64,000 nt of DNA from Methylobacter sp. (GTDB lineage: Bacteria > Pseudomonadota > Gammaproteobacteria > Methylococcales > Methylomonadaceae). The DNA is taken from NCBI GenBank assembly GCA_026399025.1, contig JAPLRU010000049.1, forward strand, positions 62,001-126,000. Direction: 5' to 3'. Made by a program: the position numbers and the translations under genes. Shown one piece after another: positions 18,320 through 26,874 of the stretch. Every line of letters begins with the position of its first letter. The first letter of the stretch is position 1. Under the pieces are notes generated by a model. That model was not told the DNA's origin and did not search any database. It saw only the letters and a program-made list of their open reading frames with translations.

Positions 18320-19945
18320 CTAATAGATGACTTTTTGCTCTTTCAAAGCCGCATAAATATCATCAATCGCCTGGGCATCGGTATCGAACCCCTTATCCGC
18401 CAAATCCGCGCTGCAATTAACGCATAAACAAATCAGTCCGGCGTTTTTAATTGCGACGATTAACTCTGGATTTTGCGTTTCTAAAACAGTCGATGCATGA
18501 CCGTTATCGAATAATTTCCGTTCCAATTGATAAGCGATTTCTTTGCTGTTCGATCCCGCCAAAGCAATTGCCGTAGCGATTTGGCTGAAACGCGCCGCGC
18601 GCTCTTCGGGGCTAACCGGTTGCAGGCTTCCCTCATCGGTACTGCCGGTAATCATGCCGGCGCCGACCGTGCCGTTTGTCAGGCGGTCTATGATGATAAA
18701 TGCGCCGGTGCCTTTATGGCTAAGATAGGGATCGAAAACTACCGGCGCATTGACTGAGACCGTGCAAGCGCCGATCTCATTCAAGTGCAATTCGGTCGCA
18801 TCGTGATGCTCCAGGGTATTGACATCGATGCGGTGATGAATCATCGCAATAGAACCCGACACACTACGCGTCGCCAGCTTGATCGTGTATTGACGGCCCG
18901 GCGCCAGTGCGTTTTCAGCCATCCAGACGATGGTCGCTTTGAATTTGTCGGCAACGGTTGCGGATGTTTGTTCGTTGCCGATAATCATATCGCCGCGGCT
19001 AATATCGATCTCGTCTTCCAGCGTTAAGGTGACCGCCATCGGTGAAAAAGCCTGCTCCAAGTCGCGGTCATAAGTCACAATAGACTTGATTTTGCTGCTT
19101 TTACCGGAAGGCAGTGCGGTAATCAGGTCGCCTTTTTTGAAAATGCCGGAAGCGACCGTGCCGCAAAAACCGCGAAAATCCAGGTTGGGGCGGTTAACGT
19201 ACTGAACCGGAAAACGGGCGTCGCTGAAATTGCGGTCATTGGCAATTTCAATGCTGTTCAGCGCTTCCATTAACGGCAATCCGGTAAACCAGGGCATATG
19301 CTCGCTGGGATTAACCACATTATCGCCGTCCAGAGCCGACATCGGGATAAACGTAATATCCTGTAAAGCCAACGACGCGGTGAAGCTTAAATAATCCTGC
19401 TTGATTTTGTTAAACGTGGCTTCGCTGTAATCGACCAAATCCATCTTATTGACCGCGACGATAATATGATGAATGCCCAGCAGCGAAGCAATAAAGCTAT
19501 GCCGTTTGGTTTGGGTTTGTACGCCGTAACGGGCGTCGATCAAGATAATCGCCAAGTCGCAGGTTGAAGCGCCGGTCGCCATGTTGCGGGTGTATTGTTC
19601 GTGTCCCGGCGTATCGGCAATAATGAATTTGCGCGTGGCGGTAGAAAAATAACGATAGGCCACGTCGATAGTAATGCCTTGTTCCCGCTCGGCTTGCAGA
19701 CCGTCAACCAGTAAAGCCAAGTCTATTTTACCTGCGCCGGTAGTGCCGGATTTGACGCTGTCGGCTTGAACAGCGGCCAATTGATCTTCATAGATCATTT
19801 TGGAATCGTGCAGCAAGCGGCCTATGAGTGTACTTTTGCCGTCGTCGACATTGCCGCAGGTTAAAAAGCGCAATAATTCCTTGCGTTCGTGTTGCGCTAA
19901 ATACGCGTCTATATCGGTACTGATTAAATCGGATTGGTGGGACAT
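18320..19945 (-). CDS. cysN: Sulfate adenylyltransferase subunit 1, with a degenerate APS-kinase-like tail
   Basis: CysN is the GTPase that drives CysD to make adenosine 5'-phosphosulfate from ATP and sulfate. The 541-residue protein has an EF-Tu-like GTPase domain: P-loop [15 protein letters not shown], switch region [25 protein letters not shown] and NKMDL, followed by beta-barrel domains to about residue 460. The last 80 residues are extra compared with stand-alone CysN (about 475). They read like the start of APS kinase ([19 protein letters not shown]), but the kinase P-loop is replaced by ALAGSNSKE and most of the kinase is missing. A complete cysC lies at 36473-37081. cysD is upstream, separated by the four-helix cassette. 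Confidence 0.94.
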   Translation of the reverse strand: MSHQSDLISTDIDAYLAQHERKELLRFLTCGNVDDGKSTLIGRLLHDSKMIYEDQLAAVQADSVKSGTTGAGKIDLALLVDGLQAEREQGITIDVAYRYFSTATRKFIIADTPGHEQYTRNMATGASTCDLAIILIDARYGVQTQTKRHSFIASLLGIHHIIVAVNKMDLVDYSEATFNKIKQDYLSFTASLALQDITFIPMSALDGDNVVNPSEHMPWFTGLPLMEALNSIEIANDRNFSDARFPVQYVNRPNLDFRGFCGTVASGIFKKGDLITALPSGKSSKIKSIVTYDRDLEQAFSPMAVTLTLEDEIDISRGDMIIGNEQTSATVADKFKATIVWMAENALAPGRQYTIKLATRSVSGSIAMIHHRIDVNTLEHHDATELHLNEIGACTVSVNAPVVFDPYLSHKGTGAFIIIDRLTNGTVGAGMITGSTDEGSLQPVSPEERAARFSQIATAIALAGSNSKEIAYQLERKLFDNGHASTVLETQNPELIVAIKNAGLICLCVNCSADLADKGFDTDAQAIDDIYAALKEQKVIY

Positions 19946-19976
19946 GAGGTTTCCAAAAATAAAAATTAAATGAGTT

Positions 19977-20371
19977 AGGCGAAAGGCTCAGGGCAAAAGG
20001 CGAAAGCTAGGTTGACCGCGATTTGATTAGGGCGGACAGCATTTTTGAAATGTGTTCCGCTTCGTTTTTCCATGACATGCCCGTTTCTTTTGAAATGTAG
20101 CCAATTTCGATACCTATGTAGATTTGGGTGCGTAATTCACCGGAGGAGCCTTTTGCGTAATAAAAAAATTTATTGGAATCTTTATCGCTGCCCCTTTCAA
20201 AACCTTCCGCTATGTTGCTGGGTATAGACAAGCAAGAGCGTGTTATCTGATCTTTAAAGCCATAATCTTTACAAGTAGCCAAGCCTTTGTAAATATCAAC
20301 ACAAAGTCGTGATGAGCGTCGCCAAACATCCAGATTTTCAAATCGCGGCATCTTTTGCCCTTAGCCTTTCG
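19977..20371. mobile_element. Inverted-repeat-bounded cassette carrying a four-helix-bundle gene
   Basis: The string GCGAAAGGCTCAGGGCAAAAG near 19979-19999 is matched by an inverted copy (CTTTTGCCCTTAGCCTTTCG, 20352-20371). Only the four-helix-bundle gene lies between them, and the cassette splits cysD from cysN. Insertion of a small cassette into the operon is the simplest reading; no target duplication was identified. Confidence 0.5.
20007..20351 (-). CDS. Four-helix-bundle protein (S23 / TIGR02436 family)
   Basis: A 114-residue protein starting MPRFENLDVWRRSSRLCVDI with the family hallmarks: LDVW near the N-terminus, LSIPSNIAEGFERGSDKD in the middle and SSGELRTQIYIG after it. Proteins of this family were first noticed inside 23S rRNA intervening sequences and also occur as scattered cassettes. 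They form homopentamers, and their function is not established. Here the gene lies between cysD and cysN on the same strand and is flanked by inverted repeats, so it is probably an inserted unit rather than a sulfate-activation component. Confidence 0.85.
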   Translation of the reverse strand: MPRFENLDVWRRSSRLCVDIYKGLATCKDYGFKDQITRSCLSIPSNIAEGFERGSDKDSNKFFYYAKGSSGELRTQIYIGIEIGYISKETGMSWKNEAEHISKMLSALIKSRST

Positions 20372-20385
20372 TCTTTCGCCTGCTC

Positions 20386-21294
20386 TTAAAAATACCCTTC
20401 GCGTTTCTTTTGCTCCATCGAACCGGATTGGTCATGGTCTATCAATCGCCCTTGCCGTTCTGAGGTCGTCGTCAACAGCATTTCCTGAATAATTTCCGGC
20501 AACGTAGTAGCCGTCGATTCAACCGCACCGGTTAGCGGATAACAACCTAAAGTACGGAAACGCACCATTTTCATTTCGACTTTTTCATCGGGGCCGATCG
20601 GCATACGCTCATCGTCAACCATGATCAACATGCCGTCGCGTTCAACCACCGGCCGCTCTTTGGCGAAATACAACGGTACGATAGGAATATTTTCCAGATG
20701 AATGTATTGCCAAATGTCCAGCTCGGTCCAGTTGGATAAGGGAAATACCCGAATGCTTTCGCCTTTGTCTATTTTGCCGTTGTAGATATTCCATAACTCG
20801 GGACGCTGATTTTTAGGGTCCCAGCGATGATTCTTGTCACGGAATGAATAAACCCGCTCCTTAGCGCGCGATTTTTCCTCATCGCGACGCGCGCCGCCGA
20901 AAGCTGCGTCAAATTGGTATTTATCCAAAGCTTGTTTGAGACCGTCGGTTTTCATCACGTCGGTGTGTTTTTTACTGCCGTGGGTGAAAGGTCCGATGCC
21001 TTGATCGACGCCGTCCTGATTGATATGAATCAGCAATTCAAGCCCCAGTTGCTTGACCATTTGGTCGCGAAACTCAATCATTTCCCTGAACTTCCAGGTG
21101 GTGTCCACATGCAGCAACGGAAAAGGCGGTTTGCCGGGATAAAAAGCTTTCATGGTCAAATGCAACATTACGGCAGAATCCTTGCCGACGGAATACAACA
21201 TCACCGGACGTTCAAATTCGGCTGCAACTTCGCGAATAATATGAATACTTTCAGCTTCCAGCTGTTTAAGGTGGGTCAGTTTATAATCAGTCAT
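20386..21294 (-). CDS. cysD: Sulfate adenylyltransferase subunit 2
   Basis: CysD is the catalytic adenylyltransferase subunit that makes APS with CysN. From the ATG at 21292-21294 it has 302 residues, the same length as the E. coli protein. The start [20 protein letters not shown], the PP-loop motif [14 protein letters not shown], then [16 protein letters not shown] and the C-terminal [13 protein letters not shown] are all typical. A longer upstream frame has no family similarity. The gene should head an operon with cysN, now interrupted by the four-helix cassette. APS feeds assimilation and, through CysC, PAPS-dependent sulfation. Confidence 0.96.
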   Translation of the reverse strand: MTDYKLTHLKQLEAESIHIIREVAAEFERPVMLYSVGKDSAVMLHLTMKAFYPGKPPFPLLHVDTTWKFREMIEFRDQMVKQLGLELLIHINQDGVDQGIGPFTHGSKKHTDVMKTDGLKQALDKYQFDAAFGGARRDEEKSRAKERVYSFRDKNHRWDPKNQRPELWNIYNGKIDKGESIRVFPLSNWTELDIWQYIHLENIPIVPLYFAKERPVVERDGMLIMVDDERMPIGPDEKVEMKMVRFRTLGCYPLTGAVESTATTLPEIIQEMLLTTTSERQGRLIDHDQSGSMEQKKREGYF

Positions 21295-21560
21295 TAAAAG
21301 TCCGTCAGGTTGGGAAATCACGCTATGTTTATCGAATGCGCACAATAAGAAGCCGGTCATTTTAATTTGAACGGGCTTTTAATGCCAGATTTGCGTGGAA
21401 TTTATTGATTGTTGAGAAATTAAAAACGTACCCGGACGATTAAAAACCTATCGGGGCTTACCGCTTAGAGTGCCGAAACAAGCAACAGGAGCACGATAGT
21501 TTTTTCGAATCTTTTGAGCTTTTCGCCGGGCCTATTTTTTACCGGTCACCTAATCGGCTC

Positions 21561-22949
21561 TCAAGCCGCGTCAAACTCATCATTTACGTCATCATGCTTA
21601 AGATGATGTTTTTCATCGACGGCCTTGATCGCCAGATTACAAAAGAAACCGACCAGTAATAAACCGGCCATAATCTGCATAGTCATGTTATAGGCATCGG
21701 CTTTAGCTACGCCCTGTGCAATCTGGCTTTCTCTCAAATAATTAACCAGCACCGGCCCGGCGACGCCTGCCGTAGCCCAAGCCGTCAACAAGCGGCCATG
21801 AATGGCGCCGACGTATTGAGTGCCGAAAATGTCGGCCAGATAAGCCGGTATGGTTGAAAAACCGCCGCCGTACATACTCATAATCACCGCGTAGCAGCCC
21901 ATAAACAGCAATACGTTATTCATTTTACCGGTATAAGGCACAATCGAATACAGTACGCAACCCAACATGAAAAAAGTAAAATACACGTTTTTCCTGCCCA
22001 GATAATCGGACAGCGTGGACCAGAAAAAACGTCCGCCCATATTAAAAAAACTGAGCATACCGACGAACGCGGCGGCTTTTTCCGGCGTAATCTGATCCTT
22101 AAACATCTCTTGGCTCATCGCCGAAGCCTGCCCCAATACGCCGATCCCGGCCGTCACATTCAGGCATAACACCAGCCACAACAAATAAAACTGGGGAGTT
22201 TTAAGCACCTGTTCGACATGCACATGATTGTCCGTTATCAACTTGCTTTTACGCATGTCCGGCTGAAAATCAGCCGGTAGCCAGCCCTCTTCCGGCAAGC
22301 GAATACTGAAAGCGCCGATCATCATAAAAACCAGATAAACGCAGCCCATAGTCACGAAAGTTTCGCTAACGCCGACCGAGGTCGGCGACGAAAAATGCTT
22401 CATTAAAAACACACTCAAGGGCGCGCCTATCATTGCGCCGCCGCCAAAGCCCATGATTGCCAAGCCGGTCGCCATGCCGCGCCGATCCGGGAACCATTTA
22501 ATCAGGGTCGAAACCGGCGAAACATAACCTAAACCCAGACCGATACCGCCCAAAACACCGTAACCCAAATAAAGCAGCCAAATTTCATGCAGTTCGACGC
22601 CGACCGCTGCAATAAAAAAGCCGCAACTAAAGCACAGCGCCGAACAAAACATAGTGACGCGCGGTCCGACTTGCTCTAGCCATTTTCCGGCAAAGGCGGC
22701 CGATAAGCCTAAAAATACGATAGCCAAACTGAATATCCAGCCCAAGGTGGTTAGCTTCCAATCTTCCGGCAGCGCTTGTGTGACGCCCAGGACCTTGGTC
22801 AACGGCAGATTAAACACGCTGAAAGCATACACTTGGCCGATGCATAAATGCACCGCCAACGCGGCCGGAGCCACCAACCAGCGGTTAAAACCCGGCTTGG
22901 CGACAATTCTGTCTTTCGATAAAAAGGATGAGGCTAACCATGTGGACAT
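21561..22949 (-). CDS. OFA-family major facilitator (oxalate/formate antiporter-like)
   Basis: A 462-residue transporter with about 12 membrane segments. The ATG at 22947-22949 is preceded by AGGAACAAAG, so the TTG ten codons upstream is not needed. The N-terminal part (HLCIGQVYAFSVFNLPLTKV), the loop WFPDRRGMATGLAIMGFGGG and the GRFFWSTLSDYLGRKN motif after the sixth segment are typical of the OFA group. Known members exchange oxalate and formate, while many are annotated for other monocarboxylates. Formate would make sense in a methylotroph, but the substrate is not shown by sequence. The gene is divergent from the DUF4160 gene. Confidence 0.85.
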   Translation of the reverse strand: MSTWLASSFLSKDRIVAKPGFNRWLVAPAALAVHLCIGQVYAFSVFNLPLTKVLGVTQALPEDWKLTTLGWIFSLAIVFLGLSAAFAGKWLEQVGPRVTMFCSALCFSCGFFIAAVGVELHEIWLLYLGYGVLGGIGLGLGYVSPVSTLIKWFPDRRGMATGLAIMGFGGGAMIGAPLSVFLMKHFSSPTSVGVSETFVTMGCVYLVFMMIGAFSIRLPEEGWLPADFQPDMRKSKLITDNHVHVEQVLKTPQFYLLWLVLCLNVTAGIGVLGQASAMSQEMFKDQITPEKAAAFVGMLSFFNMGGRFFWSTLSDYLGRKNVYFTFFMLGCVLYSIVPYTGKMNNVLLFMGCYAVIMSMYGGGFSTIPAYLADIFGTQYVGAIHGRLLTAWATAGVAGPVLVNYLRESQIAQGVAKADAYNMTMQIMAGLLLVGFFCNLAIKAVDEKHHLKHDDVNDEFDAA

Positions 22950-23113
22950 AAGGCTTTGTTCCTGTTGTTTAATAAGCAATAGCTGAGACTGATCATTATA
23001 AAATAACAGAACATGGATGACACTGTTTGGGCGGGATTAAAGAGAGAGTGCCGAAGCGTGAAGCAATAAAAATTTGTTATTCTCACTTGGTCCAAATTTA
23101 CCGAGTACTCTTT

Positions 23114-23380
23114 ATGCCTACCATTAGCATGTTTGACGGCATCGTCATTTGTTTTTATTTCTATGATGAGCGATACGAACTGCCCCATATCCATGCAAAA
23201 TACCAAGGGCAGGAAGCTTCATTTTCTATCACTGATGGCGAAATATTAAGCGGGGCCATTCCTATGGCAAAAACTAGATTGGTTCAGGCATGGATTGAAA
23301 TTCACCGCGAATCCTTGCTTGCGGACTGGGATCTGGCCGTTAATGGCCAAGCCCCGTTTCCTATTGATCCTTTACGTTAG
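23114..23380 (+). CDS. DUF4160 protein
   Basis: An 88-residue protein: MPTISMFDGIVICFYFYDER, then the strongly conserved HxxPHIH-like segment (LPHIHAKYQGQEASFSI) and WIEIHRESLLADWDLAVNG. These are DUF4160 hallmarks. Start at 23114; the frame extends upstream but without homology. The stop is 8 bp before the next start. DUF4160 is often adjacent to DUF2442, and the pair is suspected of being a toxin-antitoxin-like unit in some genomes. No experiment is known to me. Confidence 0.85.
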   Translation: MPTISMFDGIVICFYFYDERYELPHIHAKYQGQEASFSITDGEILSGAIPMAKTRLVQAWIEIHRESLLADWDLAVNGQAPFPIDPLR

Positions 23381-23388
23381 GCGTAGTC

Positions 23389-23628
23389 ATGGAAACAGTT
23401 ATTCGTGTAATACCTCGCGAAGATTATTCTCTGGAACTCTGGTTCAATACAGGAGATCACCGCTTGTTTGATGCCCGCCCCTACCTGAATCGCGGCGTAT
23501 TTACGCGCTTGCAGGACATAGACTTATTTAAACAAGCGTTTGTGGCATTGGATACCGTGTGTTGGCCGGGCGACTTGGATATTGCGCCGGAAACTCTTTA
23601 TGATAGATCGGTTTCTTTGATCGACTAG
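23389..23628 (+). CDS. DUF2442 protein
   Basis: A 79-residue protein METVIRVIPREDYSLELWFN with the DUF2442 pattern: a short beta-rich N-terminus (LELWFNTGDHRLFDARPYL), then FKQAFVALDTVCWPGDLDIAPETLYDRS. It follows the DUF4160 gene after 8 bp and is surely co-expressed with it. The domain has also been seen fused to HTH regulators elsewhere, consistent with an antitoxin-like or regulatory role, but this is inference. Confidence 0.85.
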   Translation: METVIRVIPREDYSLELWFNTGDHRLFDARPYLNRGVFTRLQDIDLFKQAFVALDTVCWPGDLDIAPETLYDRSVSLID

Positions 23629-23699
23629 CAAAAAACCGGCTTGGTCGCTCTACTCATCATTAAAACCAATATTTAAATTCGGCAGATGTTCTTTTAGGC

Positions 23700-23965
23700 T
23701 TGTTACTTGTTGGCTTGGGTATCGCTGAATCAAGGCAACGCAAATTTATTAAGCCCGCTAAAGCTTGCACAGCCCTTTCCAAAGCGGTCATTAAGGGACT
23801 CTACACCTTCACGGTCGGCTTTATCCGTTACCATTGTTCCTCGCCTATTGTCGTACATGCGCATCAAGTAAACTGTTACCACTTCCAGATACCCGGCCTG
23901 TGGCTAGCAGTTATCGGGGCGGGTTTCCACCCACTAGAATTTGCTACATTGCCCAGCCGCAACCA
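23700..23965 (-). mobile_element. Possible remnant of a group II intron 5' region, no intron protein left
   Basis: On the minus strand this region reads TTGCGGCTGGGCAATGTAGC, then a GTGGGTGGAAACCCGCC hairpin, then CCGGGTATCTGGAAGTGGTA and a long structured tail. From memory this resembles domain I of bacterial group II introns. No reverse-transcriptase frame follows in this direction, so it would be a decayed fragment. The plus-strand frame here (99 codons from TTG) has no recognisable product. An Rfam search against group II intron models would decide. Confidence 0.35.
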
Positions 23966-24120
23966 AGGCCTGACCCTAATTTCTCGATATTTAAGATGAT
24001 GATATGATACGTTAGATATTAAGGCATGCCACAACGCACCAGAACTAACTCGCAATGAACGATCTATTACTACCCCATTCAAGCATAAATTATGATGCAG
24101 CATCGTATAAGGGAAAACAC

Positions 24121-26874
24121 ATGATTCATCAACCAATAGCCGAGCAAGTCATCGTTTTTTTTGCTAGTCACTTTGAACGTATTTTTAGCGATCCTTTTCG
24201 CTCAGCTATCTCTGATTTACTGAGACGCAGAGCCGTATTGCGCCAAGTGGATGAATCAGCCGATGCGGCTTCGCAATCACTTACTCGCTTACTGATTAAC
24301 GAACAACTGAGCAACACCGAAGCCTCCCACTTGCTGCAAGGATTGGAACCGTCGATTGCTGCGTTAAATTTAGAGCGCATTGCTAATCCCAATATCAGCC
24401 CGGAAGCCTTAGTTGTTGAATTGCTCAAAGACCATCCGCCCTCCATTCAACTCACTGAAATCCAGCAAGTCCTGCTTCGCGTTGCCTTACATAGCGTCGT
24501 CCAAGTGATGACCTTAGTCGGGCCGGTAATGGCTGAATGGCAAAAGCTTAATTTCTCGGACAGTTTTGAGCCGCCTAAGAAAATCGTAGACAGATTAAAC
24601 CGCATCAGCGAGCAAATAAATACCCAAGGCCAACCTAATCCGGCTAAAGATGAGCGTTATGAACTCAATTACCGAGATTATTTGATGCAGCGTTTTTACC
24701 GTGTGGAGGCTGGTACGGTGAAGATGACGACTAATTTGAACGTAGATTTACGTGAGTTGTTTGTGATGCCTAAAGTGCTGTTGCGTAACAGCAAAGAAGA
24801 AGCATCCTCTGACTCGACTGAATTGATGGATCTCAATCTGGCGCGGCAACGTTTCGATGATAACCGGTTTAGCCCAGGAAGCTTAAAGCATGAAAAACCG
24901 GCTGTCGGCATCAGTGCACTGGAACAAATTAAACAAGCCGAGCGCACTGTTTTGGTGGGCGCACCGGGTAGCGGCAAATCTACATTTTTGGAATGGCTGC
25001 AAATCCAGCTTGCCATGGGCGATGAAGAGCTGCCGATGAATGGGCAGCAAGCGATACCGTTGTTGCTGCGTATCCGCCAACTGGATGTCCAAAATTTACC
25101 GGAGGGTATTGAGTTGATCGCCAAAGCCACAGCCAGTGACGATAGGGCTAAGCTGATGCCGCACGATTGGATAGACCGGCAAATGGCTGCCGGTCGGGTG
25201 ATTTTCATGCTGGATGGTTTGGATGAAACCCATCCAGAGCTACGCGATGCCTTTGTTTTGCCTTGGCTACAGCGTTTATGTGAGCGTTATCCTGATTGCC
25301 GTTTTTTGGTGTCGTCCAGGCCTTCCGGCTATCCCAGTGGCACGTTAAGCGCCTTAGATTTTAAAGAATGCGATCTGCTTGATTTTGCCGAAGATGAAAT
25401 CGCCGAATACACCCGCCATTGGTGTACGGCGGTGCGTTTGGCCCGCAATGAGCCGACTGAAGAGGCGCGAGAGGAAGGTCAAAAAGATGGGGCTCAAATT
25501 GTCGAAGGTTTCAGGGAAAACACCTATATCTGCGATTTAGCCAGAAACCCTTTGATGTTATCGGCCATCTGTCTAGTCAACTATTTTGAAGGCGGTAAGT
25601 TACCCGAAGATCGTGCCTTGCTTTATCGCTTGTGCGTGGAAGGCCTGCTGCATCATTGGGATCATAGACGCGGCATCCACTCAGAATTCGGTTTAGAGGA
25701 AAAGCTGCGCGCCTGCCGGGAGCTGGCTCTGGCGATGCAAATGGATGATAAGGCCGAATATGAACTTGAGCGGGTTCGGGCGGTATTTGCCAAGGCCTTG
25801 GCAGATGGAGAACGGGCTGACAATTTGCTGGAACATATCCGCTACCGCGCCGGTCTCTTGGTAGAGCGAAGGCCCGAGGTATTTGCCTTCGCCCATCTTA
25901 CTTTCCAAGAATATTTGGCGGCTCAAGCGATACACGAAGGCAATCATCTAGGCTTGAATGCCGAACACTTAGTAAAAGGCCATAAAGATCCGCGCTGGCA
26001 AGAAGTGATTGCGCTTTTTTGCGGCTTAAGCACGGATGTTGCAGCGTTGACAATTATCCGTAGCTTGATGGCGCAACCGAATAGCCTTGCTATCGGATCA
26101 GTATTGGCCGAAGCTTATCGGGCTGCAAAAGGACGAATCGGCAAAAATAAAGAATTTCGGACTAGCGTTATTGAACGGATTGCGCTTGCGCCTATTAATA
26201 GAGAAAGTATTGGCCTTTCCATTTTTCCTGAAGATGAAGTATCACCGATAGCCAACCTTTGTCTTGGAAAAACAGATACCCTTGCTAACCCCTGCGGAGC
26301 CTACTTTTGGCTAGACGATCATAAGGATAAATTCGATTTTGCTATGCAATTTGATAAGCTCAAACGATGGCAACAATTTGATCCAAATCCCTTAGCTGAA
26401 ATTGTTTACTTATTACATAAACTCGTTTCATATACCGATCTTTTAAACTTTTCAGGTTTTCAGGAAATCTATTTATCTCCAGGTCCTAGCTTTCCATCCG
26501 TAAAATATGCTTGCCAAGCAGAAATTGCCTTGATTGGAATTTCTGATAGAAAACAAAATGCTGAGTTGGAATTACAGATAAAAGTCATGCTGACGATATT
26601 TCGCGTCTTGCGTCAATTCGCTCAGCCACTTTCTGTTTTCGTATTGATGGGTCTTCATGATTTATCACGACTTCCTTTATGGGAAAAACCATTACCTAAT
26701 GGACTTAAACCTTTTGCGGATGAACTTGCCGTACATGCAAGAAAACTTTTACAAAGATTCCCATCTGATAGGTATAAAGAGACAAAAGACAGATTCATCG
26801 CTTGGATAGAACAACTAGAAAAACCAACAAGCCAAAAGAAACTCAAAACCAAACAAAAAAGGAACCGCCGATGA
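24121..26874 (+). CDS. NACHT-domain STAND ATPase, putative sensor of a protease-linked conflict system
   Basis: A 917-residue protein. The ATG at 24121 is chosen because AAGGG lies seven bases upstream; an earlier ATG at 24055 has no such site. Residues about 1-240 are a helical N-terminal region. The NACHT module has Walker A GAPGSGKS at 280-287 and Walker B FMLDGLDE at about 362-369, followed by FLVSSRPSGYPS (sensor). A helical part ends in PEVFAFAHLTFQEYLAAQAI, usual for NACHT proteins. The last 250 residues are unrecognised and may sense the trigger. There are no membrane segments. The stop overlaps the protease start (ATGA). NACHT ATPases in bacteria act in anti-phage defence; that role here is inferred. 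Confidence 0.88.
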   Translation: MIHQPIAEQVIVFFASHFERIFSDPFRSAISDLLRRRAVLRQVDESADAASQSLTRLLINEQLSNTEASHLLQGLEPSIAALNLERIANPNISPEALVVELLKDHPPSIQLTEIQQVLLRVALHSVVQVMTLVGPVMAEWQKLNFSDSFEPPKKIVDRLNRISEQINTQGQPNPAKDERYELNYRDYLMQRFYRVEAGTVKMTTNLNVDLRELFVMPKVLLRNSKEEASSDSTELMDLNLARQRFDDNRFSPGSLKHEKPAVGISALEQIKQAERTVLVGAPGSGKSTFLEWLQIQLAMGDEELPMNGQQAIPLLLRIRQLDVQNLPEGIELIAKATASDDRAKLMPHDWIDRQMAAGRVIFMLDGLDETHPELRDAFVLPWLQRLCERYPDCRFLVSSRPSGYPSGTLSALDFKECDLLDFAEDEIAEYTRHWCTAVRLARNEPTEEAREEGQKDGAQIVEGFRENTYICDLARNPLMLSAICLVNYFEGGKLPEDRALLYRLCVEGLLHHWDHRRGIHSEFGLEEKLRACRELALAMQMDDKAEYELERVRAVFAKALADGERADNLLEHIRYRAGLLVERRPEVFAFAHLTFQEYLAAQAIHEGNHLGLNAEHLVKGHKDPRWQEVIALFCGLSTDVAALTIIRSLMAQPNSLAIGSVLAEAYRAAKGRIGKNKEFRTSVIERIALAPINRESIGLSIFPEDEVSPIANLCLGKTDTLANPCGAYFWLDDHKDKFDFAMQFDKLKRWQQFDPNPLAEIVYLLHKLVSYTDLLNFSGFQEIYLSPGPSFPSVKYACQAEIALIGISDRKQNAELELQIKVMLTIFRVLRQFAQPLSVFVLMGLHDLSRLPLWEKPLPNGLKPFADELAVHARKLLQRFPSDRYKETKDRFIAWIEQLEKPTSQKKLKTKQKRNRR

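Noticed and set aside
23700-23999. 99-codon protein gene on the plus strand from TTG
   Set aside because: No ribosome site or known domain; the minus-strand RNA-like structure is a better explanation.
24055-24120. Earlier start for the NACHT protein
   Set aside because: No Shine-Dalgarno precedes the ATG at 24055, while AAGGG stands seven bases before 24121.
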